A stretch of DNA of 64,000 bases from DAOPZC01 sp035353175 (GTDB lineage Bacteria; Verrucomicrobiota; Kiritimatiellia; RFP12; UBA1067). The notes beneath the pieces are model-generated. The model ran no database searches, was not told the DNA's origin, and saw only the letters and a program-made list of their open reading frames with translations. The stretch is from positions 62,001 to 126,000 of the forward strand of contig DAOPZC010000007.1 of assembly GCA_035353175.1 (NCBI GenBank), in the 5' to 3' direction. A program made the position numbers and the translations under genes. Below are positions 15,720-23,029 of this stretch, piece by piece (the stretch's first letter is position 1; each line of letters starts with the position of its first letter).

Positions 15720-18176
15720 ATGCAGAAACGGTTGATCCGAGACGGTTTGGCGCGTGGCTTGAAGGTGCGCATGAACACAAGCAGGTTCCTGGCCGGGGTG
15801 GCTGTTGCGGCCGCGTGTGCTTCGGTCCACGGGGGTGCCTTGACCGCATCCTTCGAGAAGCTGCCCGAGGGGACGGACCCCGGGACCATCTCGCGCCGGA
15901 TCACGGACCAGTTCCTCTCTTCGCGGCCGGAGAACTACAAGCCGAAGGGCTACTATGGGAACGAAGGCTACGGCTGGAACCGTTCCGTGCAGTATTCCGT
16001 GGTGTCGCTGTGGGTGAATGCGATCGAATGCGCGCGCCTGGCGGGCGACAAGGCCCGCGAGGAGAAGCTCGTGCGCCTCTTCGACGATTTTTTGCCGGGG
16101 CAGCCCCTGAACCGGTGCTGCTCGCGCCCGTACCACGTGGACGATTCGATCTTCGGCGCGCTGCCGTATGAAATCTACCTCGGCAACGGGGACAAGCGCT
16201 GTCTCGAGATGGGTAACTTCTACGCCGACACGCAGTGGACGCCGCCGTGCGAGGGCACGCTGAAGGAGCGCCACATGCCGTCGAAGGAAGTTCAGGAGGC
16301 CTTCTGGGCCAAGGGCTATACGCCGCAGACGCGCCTCTGGATCGACGACATGTACATGATCACGGTCCTCCAGAGCCAGGCCTTCCGCGCGACGGGCGAC
16401 CGCAAATACATCGACCGCGCCGCGCGCGAGATGTGCCTCTACCTGGACGAGCTCCAGCTCAAAAGCGGTCCGGCCGCAGGCCTCTTCTACCACGCGCCCG
16501 ACGTGCCGTTCGTGTGGGGCCGCGGCGACGGCTGGATGGCCGCCGGCATGGCGCTCGTGCTCGACCGGCTGCCCGCCGACAGCGAATTCCGCGCCCGCAT
16601 CCTCGAGGGCTACCGCCAGATGATGTCTGCGCTCCTCAAGTACCAGCGGCCGGACGGCCTCTGGTGCCAGGTCGTGGACAAGCCGGACGAGCCGCAGAAC
16701 TGGGGCGAGACCTCCTGCACCGCGATGTTCACGTACGCGTTCGTGACGGGCGTGGAGCGCGGCTGGCTCGCGGCCGACACGTACGGCCCCGCCGCGCGCA
16801 AGGCCTACCTCGCGCTCTGCAGCCGGCTCGACGTCTACGGGAACCTCTCGGACGTCTGCGTCGGGACAGGCAAGAAGAACGACCTGCAGTACTACTACGA
16901 CCGCACGCGCGTGAACGGCGATCCCCACGGCCAGGCGCCGATGCTCTGGATCGCGTCCGTCCTCCTCGGGGCGGGCGCCGGACAGGTGGAGGGACTCCGC
17001 ACGCCCGCGACCTCGAAGCTCTTCGAGAAGCGCGTCGACCCCGTCTCGGGCGTCGTCTCCTACGCGCTCTCCGGCGGGACGAACGAGAACCGCCAGTCCA
17101 TCTACTTCACCTGCAAGTCCATGACGGACGACGGCCGCTTTCTGCTCTTCGACCGCTCGGAGGCCGAGACCCTGAACCCGAAGGCGTCCAAGCACAAGGC
17201 GCTCATCGACTTCCTGAAGGACGAGCTCATCGATCTGCCCGGCACGGACGGCGCCATCCCGTTCGTCGACGTGAAGGACGACTACATGGTCGCGGTGAAC
17301 GACCGCGGTTTCTTCAAGCGCGATTTCCGCGACCCGCTCAACGAGATCAAGCTCTGCGAGCCGCCCGCCGAGGTGGCCAAGCTCGGGCGCGTCCGCTCCT
17401 GGTGCACGCATCTGACGCTCACCACGGACCGGAAGAAGGCGTTCATCGAGTCGAGCGTGATTACGCCCGCCGGCGCGACGAACTTCGTGCAGGGCCTGGT
17501 GGAGCTGGCCACGGGCAAGTACGAGAGCTGGGGCGCGACGGAGTTCTACTGCAACCACGGACAGCTGAATCCCGTGCGCGACGACCTGGCGATGTGCGCC
17601 TGGGAAGAGTGCTGGATGGCGGCCGGCAAGGCCTATCGCGAGAAGACGGGCTTTTATCCCCGCATGTGGCTCGTCCGTCCGGACGGCACGCGCACCCTGG
17701 TTCCCGCCCGCGAGAAGAACTCGGCGTCGCATGAGATCTGGGACGACGACGGCGCGGGCTTCAGCTGGTGCGGCGGCGGCGTCTACCACCACGACCTCGC
17801 CACGGACAAGCAGGCGTGCTGGGTGCCGGACGAGCAGGCGCGGCACAACATGTTGTCGCCGGACAAGAAGTACGTCGTGTACGACGTGGCGCCGGGCAAG
17901 TGGTGGCGCGGCTGCCCGTGGAACGTGAAGTTCTACAACCGGGAGACGAAGCGGACGGTGGAGGTCTATTCCACGCGTCCCGCGCTCCGCCCGGAGAGCC
18001 GGCCGAGCCGTCTCCACCCCGATCCGCATCCGCATTTCGTCTGCCAGGGGCGGTATGTGGTCTCCACGGCGAACACGGCCTGCGGCACCATGGAGCTCTT
18101 CGTGACGCCGGTCGACCCGCTGATCGACCTGACAACGAAGCCCGCCGCGCCGGAAAGCGCGTCGCAGGGCAAATAA
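15720..18176 (+). CDS. Secreted unsaturated rhamnogalacturonyl hydrolase (GH105) fused to oligogalacturonate lyase-like (PL22) domain
   Basis: Start at 15720 follows gaggggg at 4 bases and a signal peptide ends near residue 40. Residues about 45-420 match the six-hairpin GH105 fold: RLWIDDMYMITVL (the catalytic-Asp helix), WGRGDGWMAAGMALVL, KYQRPDGLW and GETSCTAMFTYAF are all family blocks. Residues about 430-805 match the seven-blade propeller of oligogalacturonate lyase: repeated NEIKL/RFLLF blades, NHGQLNPVRDDL, SHEIWDDDG and LHPDPHPHF, the last three carrying the Gln/His residues expected to bind metal. GH105 removes unsaturated uronic acid from lyase products; PL22 splits digalacturonate. 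Fusing them would make and process the same unsaturated sugar in one protein. The family has each domain as a separate protein of about half this length. Confidence 0.85.
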   Translation: MQKRLIRDGLARGLKVRMNTSRFLAGVAVAAACASVHGGALTASFEKLPEGTDPGTISRRITDQFLSSRPENYKPKGYYGNEGYGWNRSVQYSVVSLWVNAIECARLAGDKAREEKLVRLFDDFLPGQPLNRCCSRPYHVDDSIFGALPYEIYLGNGDKRCLEMGNFYADTQWTPPCEGTLKERHMPSKEVQEAFWAKGYTPQTRLWIDDMYMITVLQSQAFRATGDRKYIDRAAREMCLYLDELQLKSGPAAGLFYHAPDVPFVWGRGDGWMAAGMALVLDRLPADSEFRARILEGYRQMMSALLKYQRPDGLWCQVVDKPDEPQNWGETSCTAMFTYAFVTGVERGWLAADTYGPAARKAYLALCSRLDVYGNLSDVCVGTGKKNDLQYYYDRTRVNGDPHGQAPMLWIASVLLGAGAGQVEGLRTPATSKLFEKRVDPVSGVVSYALSGGTNENRQSIYFTCKSMTDDGRFLLFDRSEAETLNPKASKHKALIDFLKDELIDLPGTDGAIPFVDVKDDYMVAVNDRGFFKRDFRDPLNEIKLCEPPAEVAKLGRVRSWCTHLTLTTDRKKAFIESSVITPAGATNFVQGLVELATGKYESWGATEFYCNHGQLNPVRDDLAMCAWEECWMAAGKAYREKTGFYPRMWLVRPDGTRTLVPAREKNSASHEIWDDDGAGFSWCGGGVYHHDLATDKQACWVPDEQARHNMLSPDKKYVVYDVAPGKWWRGCPWNVKFYNRETKRTVEVYSTRPALRPESRPSRLHPDPHPHFVCQGRYVVSTANTACGTMELFVTPVDPLIDLTTKPAAPESASQGK

Positions 18177-18223
18177 CGGGACAGATAATATACAGACAGA
18201 GTTCAGCAGTAAGACCGATAAAA

Positions 18224-18263
18224 CGTATTGCTACGCAAAACAATCGTATGGTATAACAATACG
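18224..18263 (+). promoter_or_regulatory. Probable autoregulated promoter of the MNT/HEPN pair
   Basis: A -10 (TATAAC, 18252-18257) with a weaker -35 (TTGCTA, 18228-18233, spacing 18) puts the start of transcription at or one base before the ATG at 18265, so translation may be leaderless. A perfect 7-bp inverted repeat, cgtattg (18224-18230) and caatacg (18257-18263), brackets the promoter, and a third related cgtat lies at 18245-18249. This layout fits repression by the winged-helix domain of the downstream protein. Confidence 0.45.
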
Positions 18264-18264
18264 C

Positions 18265-18921
18265 ATGGATGTTCTGGAAAAGCTTTTTTGCTCACGGACA
18301 CGGGCGGGAATTATGACGTGTCTATTCGGAGCGACGCCGCAACGCCTGCATGTGCGTGCTTTGGTACGCGAGTCGGGGTGCTCACTCGGAGCCGTTCAAC
18401 AGGATTTGCGGAATATGTTGGCCTTAAGGCTCGTCCGCTCGGAGCGCGACGGGAACCGACTCTATTATTCGGCGGATGCGAAGCATCCGCTCTATCCGGC
18501 CCTCCGCGAAATTGTCGCGCGAACCACAGGCCTCTATGCGGTTTTGGCCGAGTGTCTTGGCTCGGACGGCATACGGTTCGCTTACATTTTCGGTTCCATC
18601 GCTTCTGGACGGGCGAAAGCTTCCAGTGACATCGATCTGATGGTGATCGGCTCTGTGGGATTGCGGGAACTTGTGACGCGTCTCATTCCGGCAGGAGAGA
18701 AGCTAGGTCGAGAGGTCAATCCCCATGTGATGTCGGAGGAAGAATATACCGAACGCTGCAGAAAGGGTGAGCACTTTATCAGTACGGTTGTCGGTTCGGA
18801 GAGGCGCATAATCGTGGGAGATGAACATGAGCTTGGAAGAATGGAAAAACAATGGATGGCTCAAGGAGCACCGCACGTCGCCGCAGGAGATCGCAAATCT
18901 GTTCGCCATCGTTCGGCGTGA
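18265..18921 (+). CDS. Winged-helix plus nucleotidyltransferase (MNT) antitoxin-like protein
   Basis: 218 residues. Positions 1-80 are a winged-helix DNA-binding domain (MDVLEKLFCSRTRAGIMTCL, LVRESGCSLGAVQQDL, GNRLYYSADAKHPLYPAL). Positions about 100-190 are a minimal nucleotidyltransferase with GS at 110-111 and the metal pair D122/D124 (SSDIDL). In MNT-HEPN systems the nucleotidyltransferase silences the HEPN toxin by adding AMP to it. The last 30 residues overlap the HEPN gene by about 95 bp and look like accidental read-through after the usual family end near ELGRM. That is long for an overlap between two real genes. No ribosome site is seen; a leaderless start is proposed. Confidence 0.8.
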   Translation: MDVLEKLFCSRTRAGIMTCLFGATPQRLHVRALVRESGCSLGAVQQDLRNMLALRLVRSERDGNRLYYSADAKHPLYPALREIVARTTGLYAVLAECLGSDGIRFAYIFGSIASGRAKASSDIDLMVIGSVGLRELVTRLIPAGEKLGREVNPHVMSEEEYTERCRKGEHFISTVVGSERRIIVGDEHELGRMEKQWMAQGAPHVAAGDRKSVRHRSA

Positions 18922-19270
18922 TCTGGAGGACGCCAAGGCACAACAGGTGTCAGCCGATTGGCGTTTCGGTATCGCCTATAACGCCGCTCTTAAACTGTGC
19001 ACAATTTTGCTCGTTTCAGAGGGATACCGTCCGGACAAGAATCTGGCCCACTATCGCACGTTACAGGCTTTGCCGCTAATTTTGAACTCGAACAAGAAAG
19101 CCGATGCAGCCTATCTCGACACCTGCCGAGTCAAGCGGAACATTGTCGAATATGACATGGCAGGCGCTGCCACAACGGCCGATGCCGACGAACTGATCCA
19201 CTTTGCAAATGCCCTTCTCAAAGAGGTGGAATCATGGTTGACTCGTCAACATCCTGATCTAAAGGTCTGA
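18827..19270 (+). CDS. HEPN domain protein, partner of MNT (toxin-like)
   Basis: 147 residues from the ATG at 18827, placed 6 bases after gggag; the ATG at 18821 abuts that site. All-helical HEPN pattern: NLFAIVRRDLEDAK, DWRFGIAYNAALKLCTILL and EGYRP-KNLAHYRTLQAL. The ribonuclease motif of HEPN toxins, RNxxxH, appears as R104-N-x-x-x-Y109 (RNIVEYD), that is, with Tyr instead of His, a form known in some HEPN subfamilies. Activity is therefore uncertain. It is coupled to the upstream MNT gene by overlap. Confidence 0.75.
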   Translation: MSLEEWKNNGWLKEHRTSPQEIANLFAIVRRDLEDAKAQQVSADWRFGIAYNAALKLCTILLVSEGYRPDKNLAHYRTLQALPLILNSNKKADAAYLDTCRVKRNIVEYDMAGAATTADADELIHFANALLKEVESWLTRQHPDLKV

Positions 19271-19289
19271 AAGGGGTGAGCCAGAGTCA

Positions 19290-19424
19290 GTGTTCGCCAA
19301 GTTGAGCGGTCTCTATCAGGGACGGCGCGAGTGCCATCGCGCCGGAGACGGGCTTCTCATTTACAAACTCGAAGGCGACACAGTCATCTTTGAACGCACG
19401 GGATCGCACGCCGCACGGCGGTGA
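19290..19424 (+). pseudogene. C-terminal remnant of a YafQ-like toxin
   Basis: The frame reads VFAKLSGLYQGRRECHRAGD then GLLIYKLEGDTVIFERTGSH, which is the characteristic C-terminal half of YafQ-type mRNA interferases (usual form: G-x-RECHxxPDWLLIY, then FxRTGTHSDLF). The catalytic end is altered (SHAARR) and the N-terminal half is missing; only 20 bases separate it from the HEPN gene. A broken toxin left after an insertion or deletion is the simplest reading. Confidence 0.6.
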
Positions 19425-19620
19425 GGGGCTCCTGCTCTTGCGGCGCATAGAACGCGAGGGCCTTGTCGAGAAGCGCCTTCAATTCGGGAAGAAAGGCGTA
19501 GCGGGGATTTAGGGCGTAGAGCCGCGTACGCCCGACCTTTCTGCTCGCGAGCATGCCGCCGTTCTCCAGCTTGTCCAGCTGCATTCCTTTCGGCCGGTCT
19601 GGCCTCGATGACGAACAACC
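19384..19620 (-). pseudogene. Winged-helix regulator remnant
   Basis: The minus-strand frame contains MQLDKLENGGMLASRKVGRT, then RLYALNPRYAFLPELKALLD, a pattern typical of the small winged-helix regulators often found with nucleotidyltransferase or toxin genes. The first helices (usually about 40 residues before QLDKLE) are unrecognisable in all frames and the tail runs into the opposite-strand YafQ-like relic. Open frames of 100 and 85 codons here are probably both partly fortuitous. Its overlap with the other relic suggests a decayed toxin-antitoxin neighbourhood. Confidence 0.5.
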
Positions 19621-19626
19621 AAGCAT

Positions 19627-19644
19627 ATTGGTTGAATAACCAAT
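19627..19644. promoter_or_regulatory. Palindrome attggtt-gaat-aaccaat
   Basis: Perfect 7-bp inverted repeat with a 4-nt centre in an AT-rich patch, 18 bp before the leader of the sigma factor gene and just upstream of the regulator remnant. Likely an old or active operator of the remnant. Confidence 0.4.
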
Positions 19645-19661
19645 GTTATTGAAAAAAACAT

Positions 19662-19691
19662 CGAACTTTTTCGGCGAAGTTGACAACTTAC
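19662..19691 (+). promoter_or_regulatory. Putative ECF-type promoter of the sigma factor gene (copy 1)
   Basis: Contains gaacttttt (an ECF-like -35) and gacaacttac about 16 bp on. It matches the region before the next gene (20288-20317) at 26 of 30 positions, and even the first codons after both (ATGAAGT) agree. Conserved non-coding sequence in front of a sigma factor and its anti-sigma gene is expected if the sigma factor reads both promoters. Confidence 0.55.
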
Positions 19692-19710
19692 TTACCAGAC
19701 AACGGACAAC

Positions 19711-20268
19711 ATGAAGTCAACGGGCGCCACGAACGAGCTGGTCCGCCGCCTGAAAGAGGGCGGGGATGACGAGACCGTACGGCTATTGGTCGAACGGTAC
19801 GGGCCGCGCTTGCTGTCCGCCGCCACGCTTCTGTGCGGCAATGCGACGGATGCTCAGGACCTGATGATCGACACGCTGCAGCACGCGGTCCGCTCGATTC
19901 GGGGGTTCAAAGAAAGAGCGTCGTTCTTCTCGTGGCTGTACGGCATCCTTTTCAATCTCAACCGCGCCGTTTGGCGCAAGCGTTCCAAGCTGCCGCTGAC
20001 CTACACGGACGAGCTGCCCGAGGTGGCGGCCGACGGGCCGGCCGTCGGCGACGACTTGGATACGACGGCGCGGGCGGACCGCCTGGCCGCCGCTGTCCGG
20101 CAGCTCTCCGAGCCGCTGCAGTCGGTGGTCCTGCTCCGGTATTACGGGGAGATGAGCATCGACGAGGTGGCCGAGACGCTGAAAATCAGCTCGGGGACGG
20201 TCAAGTCCAGGCTGTTCAGCGCCACGCTTAAGCTCCGGGAGCTGTTGCCGGACGAGATGCGTCCCTAA
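19711..20268 (+). CDS. ECF-type RNA polymerase sigma factor
   Basis: 185 residues with both conserved parts. Sigma region 2: YGPRLLSAATLLCGNATDAQ, DLMIDTLQHAVRSIRGFKE and SFFSWLYGILFNLNRAVWRK. Region 4: LSEPLQSVVLLRYYGEMSID then EVAETLKISSGTVKSRLFSA, the helix-turn-helix that reads the -35 element. No extra domains. No strong ribosome site is visible directly before the ATG. The next gene, 64 bp downstream, begins with an anti-sigma zinc-finger domain, so the pair forms a classical cell-surface signalling unit. The similar leaders upstream of both genes suggest autoregulation. Confidence 0.93.
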   Translation: MKSTGATNELVRRLKEGGDDETVRLLVERYGPRLLSAATLLCGNATDAQDLMIDTLQHAVRSIRGFKERASFFSWLYGILFNLNRAVWRKRSKLPLTYTDELPEVAADGPAVGDDLDTTARADRLAAAVRQLSEPLQSVVLLRYYGEMSIDEVAETLKISSGTVKSRLFSATLKLRELLPDEMRP

Positions 20269-20287
20269 AAATATCTTTAACGGCGAG

Positions 20288-20317
20288 CGAACTTTTTCCG
20301 CGAAACGGACAACTTAC
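20288..20317 (+). promoter_or_regulatory. Putative ECF-type promoter of the anti-sigma/FecR gene (copy 2)
   Basis: Same features as the 19662-19691 element: gaacttttt, then gacaacttac at the same spacing. Having its own copy lets the anti-sigma/beta-helix gene be transcribed independently of the sigma gene. Confidence 0.5.
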
Positions 20318-20332
20318 CTCACAGAGAACGCC

Positions 20333-22951
20333 ATGAAGTGTCAAGATTGCCAACTGGCCTGTTACGATCTGCTGGACCGGCGCCTTTGCGCGAAGGACGA
20401 GCGGGAGGTGCTGGCGCATATTGAAGGCTGCCCCGGCTGCCGGGCCTTTCTGGAGGCTGAAGGGGAACGGATGCGGGCGTGGCCGCGCCTGTTGAGCCTC
20501 GCCACGCGGAATGCCGCGTTGCCGCCCGATGCCGCTGAGCGGGTGGCCCATGCCCTGGAGGTCTCACGGGGCAAAGGCCTTTTGAATGAAGGGGCGGCTT
20601 GGAGGCCAAGGCAGGGCTTCCGAAGGGCGGGCCGCTGGCTGGCGCTGGCCGCCTCTGTGCTCGTGCTGGCGAGCCTGGGGGTCACGGCCGCGCGGATGAG
20701 GGAGCGGCTGGGTGCGGCGGCGGGCCGCGCGGAGGAAAGGGCTGTCCCGGCTGTCCGGTTGGTGGACCAGAAGAACGTCAAGGGGTTGGATGTTCCGGAA
20801 GCGCTGCCCGGCGTGCTGGGGCTGGAGTCGGGGTCGGTTGTCGTCCGACTCGAGACAGGCGTGGAGCTGACCCTGGTCGGCCCGGCCAAGGTGGATGTCC
20901 GGGATGGCATGCATGTCTATTTAGGGGAAGGCCAGCTGCTGGCGAACGTCCCGCACTGGGCCACGGGGTTCACCGTGCGGACGCGCGAGCTGGAGGTCTA
21001 CGATTTGGGGACCGTGTTCTGTGTGCAGGTGAACGAGCGGGCGTCCGACGTATTCGTGTTGAAGGGCAGCGTACAGGTGAATGAGGCGGGCTCTTGGGGG
21101 CTGGATCACGAGGTGTCTGGGGCGGGCGTGGGCGTGTGTGTGGCAGGGGAGGGGGTCCGGACCCTCAAAGGCGAAGTGCCCGAAAGGTTTGAAACGTCCG
21201 GCGAGAGAGCCCGGCGGCTTTTTGCGGAGATCGGCGGGGACTCGCCCCGCCTCTGTCCCCGCCGGGTTTTTGCGGCGGCCCAAGAGATCGGCGACCTCTG
21301 GGAGGAGCGGTATCGGTTGCGCGCCAAACTGGTGGCGGAGGAAAAGCCGAAGGGAAAAGGGCCGCAGGCAAGCCGGCAGACGGCGGGCGCGCCAGCCACG
21401 AACACAAACGGTGCGGTCAGCCTGGTCGCCCCGACAGGGATGGCTTCGGCGGGGCTGGCGGCGGAGGACCTATTCTACTCGTCGAGCGGCGGCCGTTTCG
21501 CGTGGGACGCCGCCACGAACTGGTTCATCTATGGGGCGCGCGGTCTGGTCGGCCGTTTGCCGAACGGCAACGACACGGTGGCGATCAACGCCGCCACGCT
21601 GGCTGCCGAAAACGGCGGCGCGCTGGTGGTCGGCGGCGGGGTCCGGGCCGAGTGCCTGAGTTTCGCGAGCGGGTACCTGAATTATCCGGGGACGGCCTGC
21701 CTGCGGCTGGAGGGCGGCAGCCTCACGAGCCGGACGGCGACGGTCATCGGCTTGAATTATCCCGGCCTGGCGGTCCTGCAAAGCGGTTCTCTGTTCTGCG
21801 GCACCGATCTCTTCATCGGCGGGTATGGCCCCGGCGGCCGGGGCGTGGTCACCAACACCGGTGCGGCCGTCTCGGCCTTGCGGCTGCACGTGGGTCACGA
21901 GGCGGGCACCTTCGGACGGCTGGTGCACCGCGGCGGAAAGCTGAACTGCCGGCCGGCGGACAAGCGCTCGTCGCTCCAGGTCGGCTTTAACGGCGGCGTC
22001 GGCGAGTTCGAGGCCGCGGCCGATTTCGGCGTCTATGTCATGGGCATCGGCAACCGCACGACATCTGCGGATCCGCTCGGCATGGGCAGCGTGACGGTGG
22101 CCGCCGGCGCCACCGGGGTGGTCAACCACTTGCTGCGGATCCGGAACGGGAACCTCTTCATGCGCGGGGGCACGATCCGGCTTGAGAACGCCAGCGCGAC
22201 GCCCACCAACCTGTTCGTGCGGCAGGATGCGGACGGCGCGGCGCGCATACGCGGCTGGGGCCGTTTCGCATGTTCCGGTGCGGATAAAACCCTTCGGATG
22301 ATCAACAACGGCGTGATCGCCGCCGACGGCGAGGGCCAGGAGCGCGACTTGGATTTCACCCGGATCGCCGTCGTCAACCACGACCTTCTCGACGGCGCGG
22401 ACGGCACCAACGGCTGGTACGCGGTGAACAGAGGGCGCGTCCTCTATCCCCGGACTCGGCTGGTTTTTCCGGCGGCCAGGTCGGTACCTTGCTGCGTGGG
22501 GGACCTCTTTTCCAAGACGGTGCCTGAGCTCGTCAACAGCGTCGGCTTGACCCTCGCCGTGGACACCCCGGCGATTTGTTATCTCCGTGGCGGTTTCTGC
22601 GCGTCCGACCGGCGGGACATCCCGGCCGGGCTGCCGGACAATTTGCGCCCGATCGGCTTCTGGTGCGTGGGCGTTTACGGCGACAAGGCGGCCTTGAGCA
22701 AGGCGTCCTTCTCGGGCGTTTCCCTGACCTTCCGCTATGACCACGCGAAGCTCAAGCCGACGGACAGCGGAGTCCTGCTCTTCCGCCACGACGGACGCGA
22801 CTGGGTTAAGGTCGGCGAGAGCGTGCCGGATAGCGGCCGCCTGATCTCAACCGAAACGCCGCTTCCGGAGCTCGCTTCCGGCGACTATAACATCGGCTGG
22901 TTCGCGGTTCTGGCGGCGGAGCGAAAAGGAACGGTCCTATCGATTAATTAG
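20333..22951 (+). CDS. Anti-sigma zinc-finger / FecR / beta-helix transmembrane fusion protein
   Basis: 872 residues in four parts. (1) 1-50: anti-sigma zinc finger with Cys pair MKCQDC and HIEGCPGC. (2) One membrane helix about 100-120 (WLALAASVLVLASLGV). (3) About 150-260: a FecR domain (GVLGLESGSVVVRLETGVEL, GEGQLLANV, ATGFTVRTRELEVYDLGTVF). (4) From about 377 to the end: a repetitive, glycine-rich beta-helix region that is the paralogue of the next gene product; both share NYPGTA, MINNG-IxADGEG-ERDLD, GTNGWYAVNRGR, TFRYDH-KLKPTDS and the final DYNIGWFAV. A proline/alanine linker joins 3 and 4. The zinc finger should hold the sigma factor in the cytoplasm while FecR and the beta-helix face the periplasm. 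FecR proteins normally stop after part 3, so an attached 500-residue structural domain is unusual. Confidence 0.85.
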   Translation: MKCQDCQLACYDLLDRRLCAKDEREVLAHIEGCPGCRAFLEAEGERMRAWPRLLSLATRNAALPPDAAERVAHALEVSRGKGLLNEGAAWRPRQGFRRAGRWLALAASVLVLASLGVTAARMRERLGAAAGRAEERAVPAVRLVDQKNVKGLDVPEALPGVLGLESGSVVVRLETGVELTLVGPAKVDVRDGMHVYLGEGQLLANVPHWATGFTVRTRELEVYDLGTVFCVQVNERASDVFVLKGSVQVNEAGSWGLDHEVSGAGVGVCVAGEGVRTLKGEVPERFETSGERARRLFAEIGGDSPRLCPRRVFAAAQEIGDLWEERYRLRAKLVAEEKPKGKGPQASRQTAGAPATNTNGAVSLVAPTGMASAGLAAEDLFYSSSGGRFAWDAATNWFIYGARGLVGRLPNGNDTVAINAATLAAENGGALVVGGGVRAECLSFASGYLNYPGTACLRLEGGSLTSRTATVIGLNYPGLAVLQSGSLFCGTDLFIGGYGPGGRGVVTNTGAAVSALRLHVGHEAGTFGRLVHRGGKLNCRPADKRSSLQVGFNGGVGEFEAAADFGVYVMGIGNRTTSADPLGMGSVTVAAGATGVVNHLLRIRNGNLFMRGGTIRLENASATPTNLFVRQDADGAARIRGWGRFACSGADKTLRMINNGVIAADGEGQERDLDFTRIAVVNHDLLDGADGTNGWYAVNRGRVLYPRTRLVFPAARSVPCCVGDLFSKTVPELVNSVGLTLAVDTPAICYLRGGFCASDRRDIPAGLPDNLRPIGFWCVGVYGDKAALSKASFSGVSLTFRYDHAKLKPTDSGVLLFRHDGRDWVKVGESVPDSGRLISTETPLPELASGDYNIGWFAVLAAERKGTVLSIN

Positions 22952-23029
22952 CGGAGATCGCTGGCCCGACGCGACGGTTTTTTGACAGGAAGAAGAAGTT
23001 CGATCAAAACACGACAAACAATAACACCT

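Noticed and set aside
15699..18035. 778-codon minus-strand open frame opposite the GH105-PL22 gene
   Set aside because: Antisense shadow with low-complexity Arg/Ala/Val sequence; the sense strand carries all recognised motifs.
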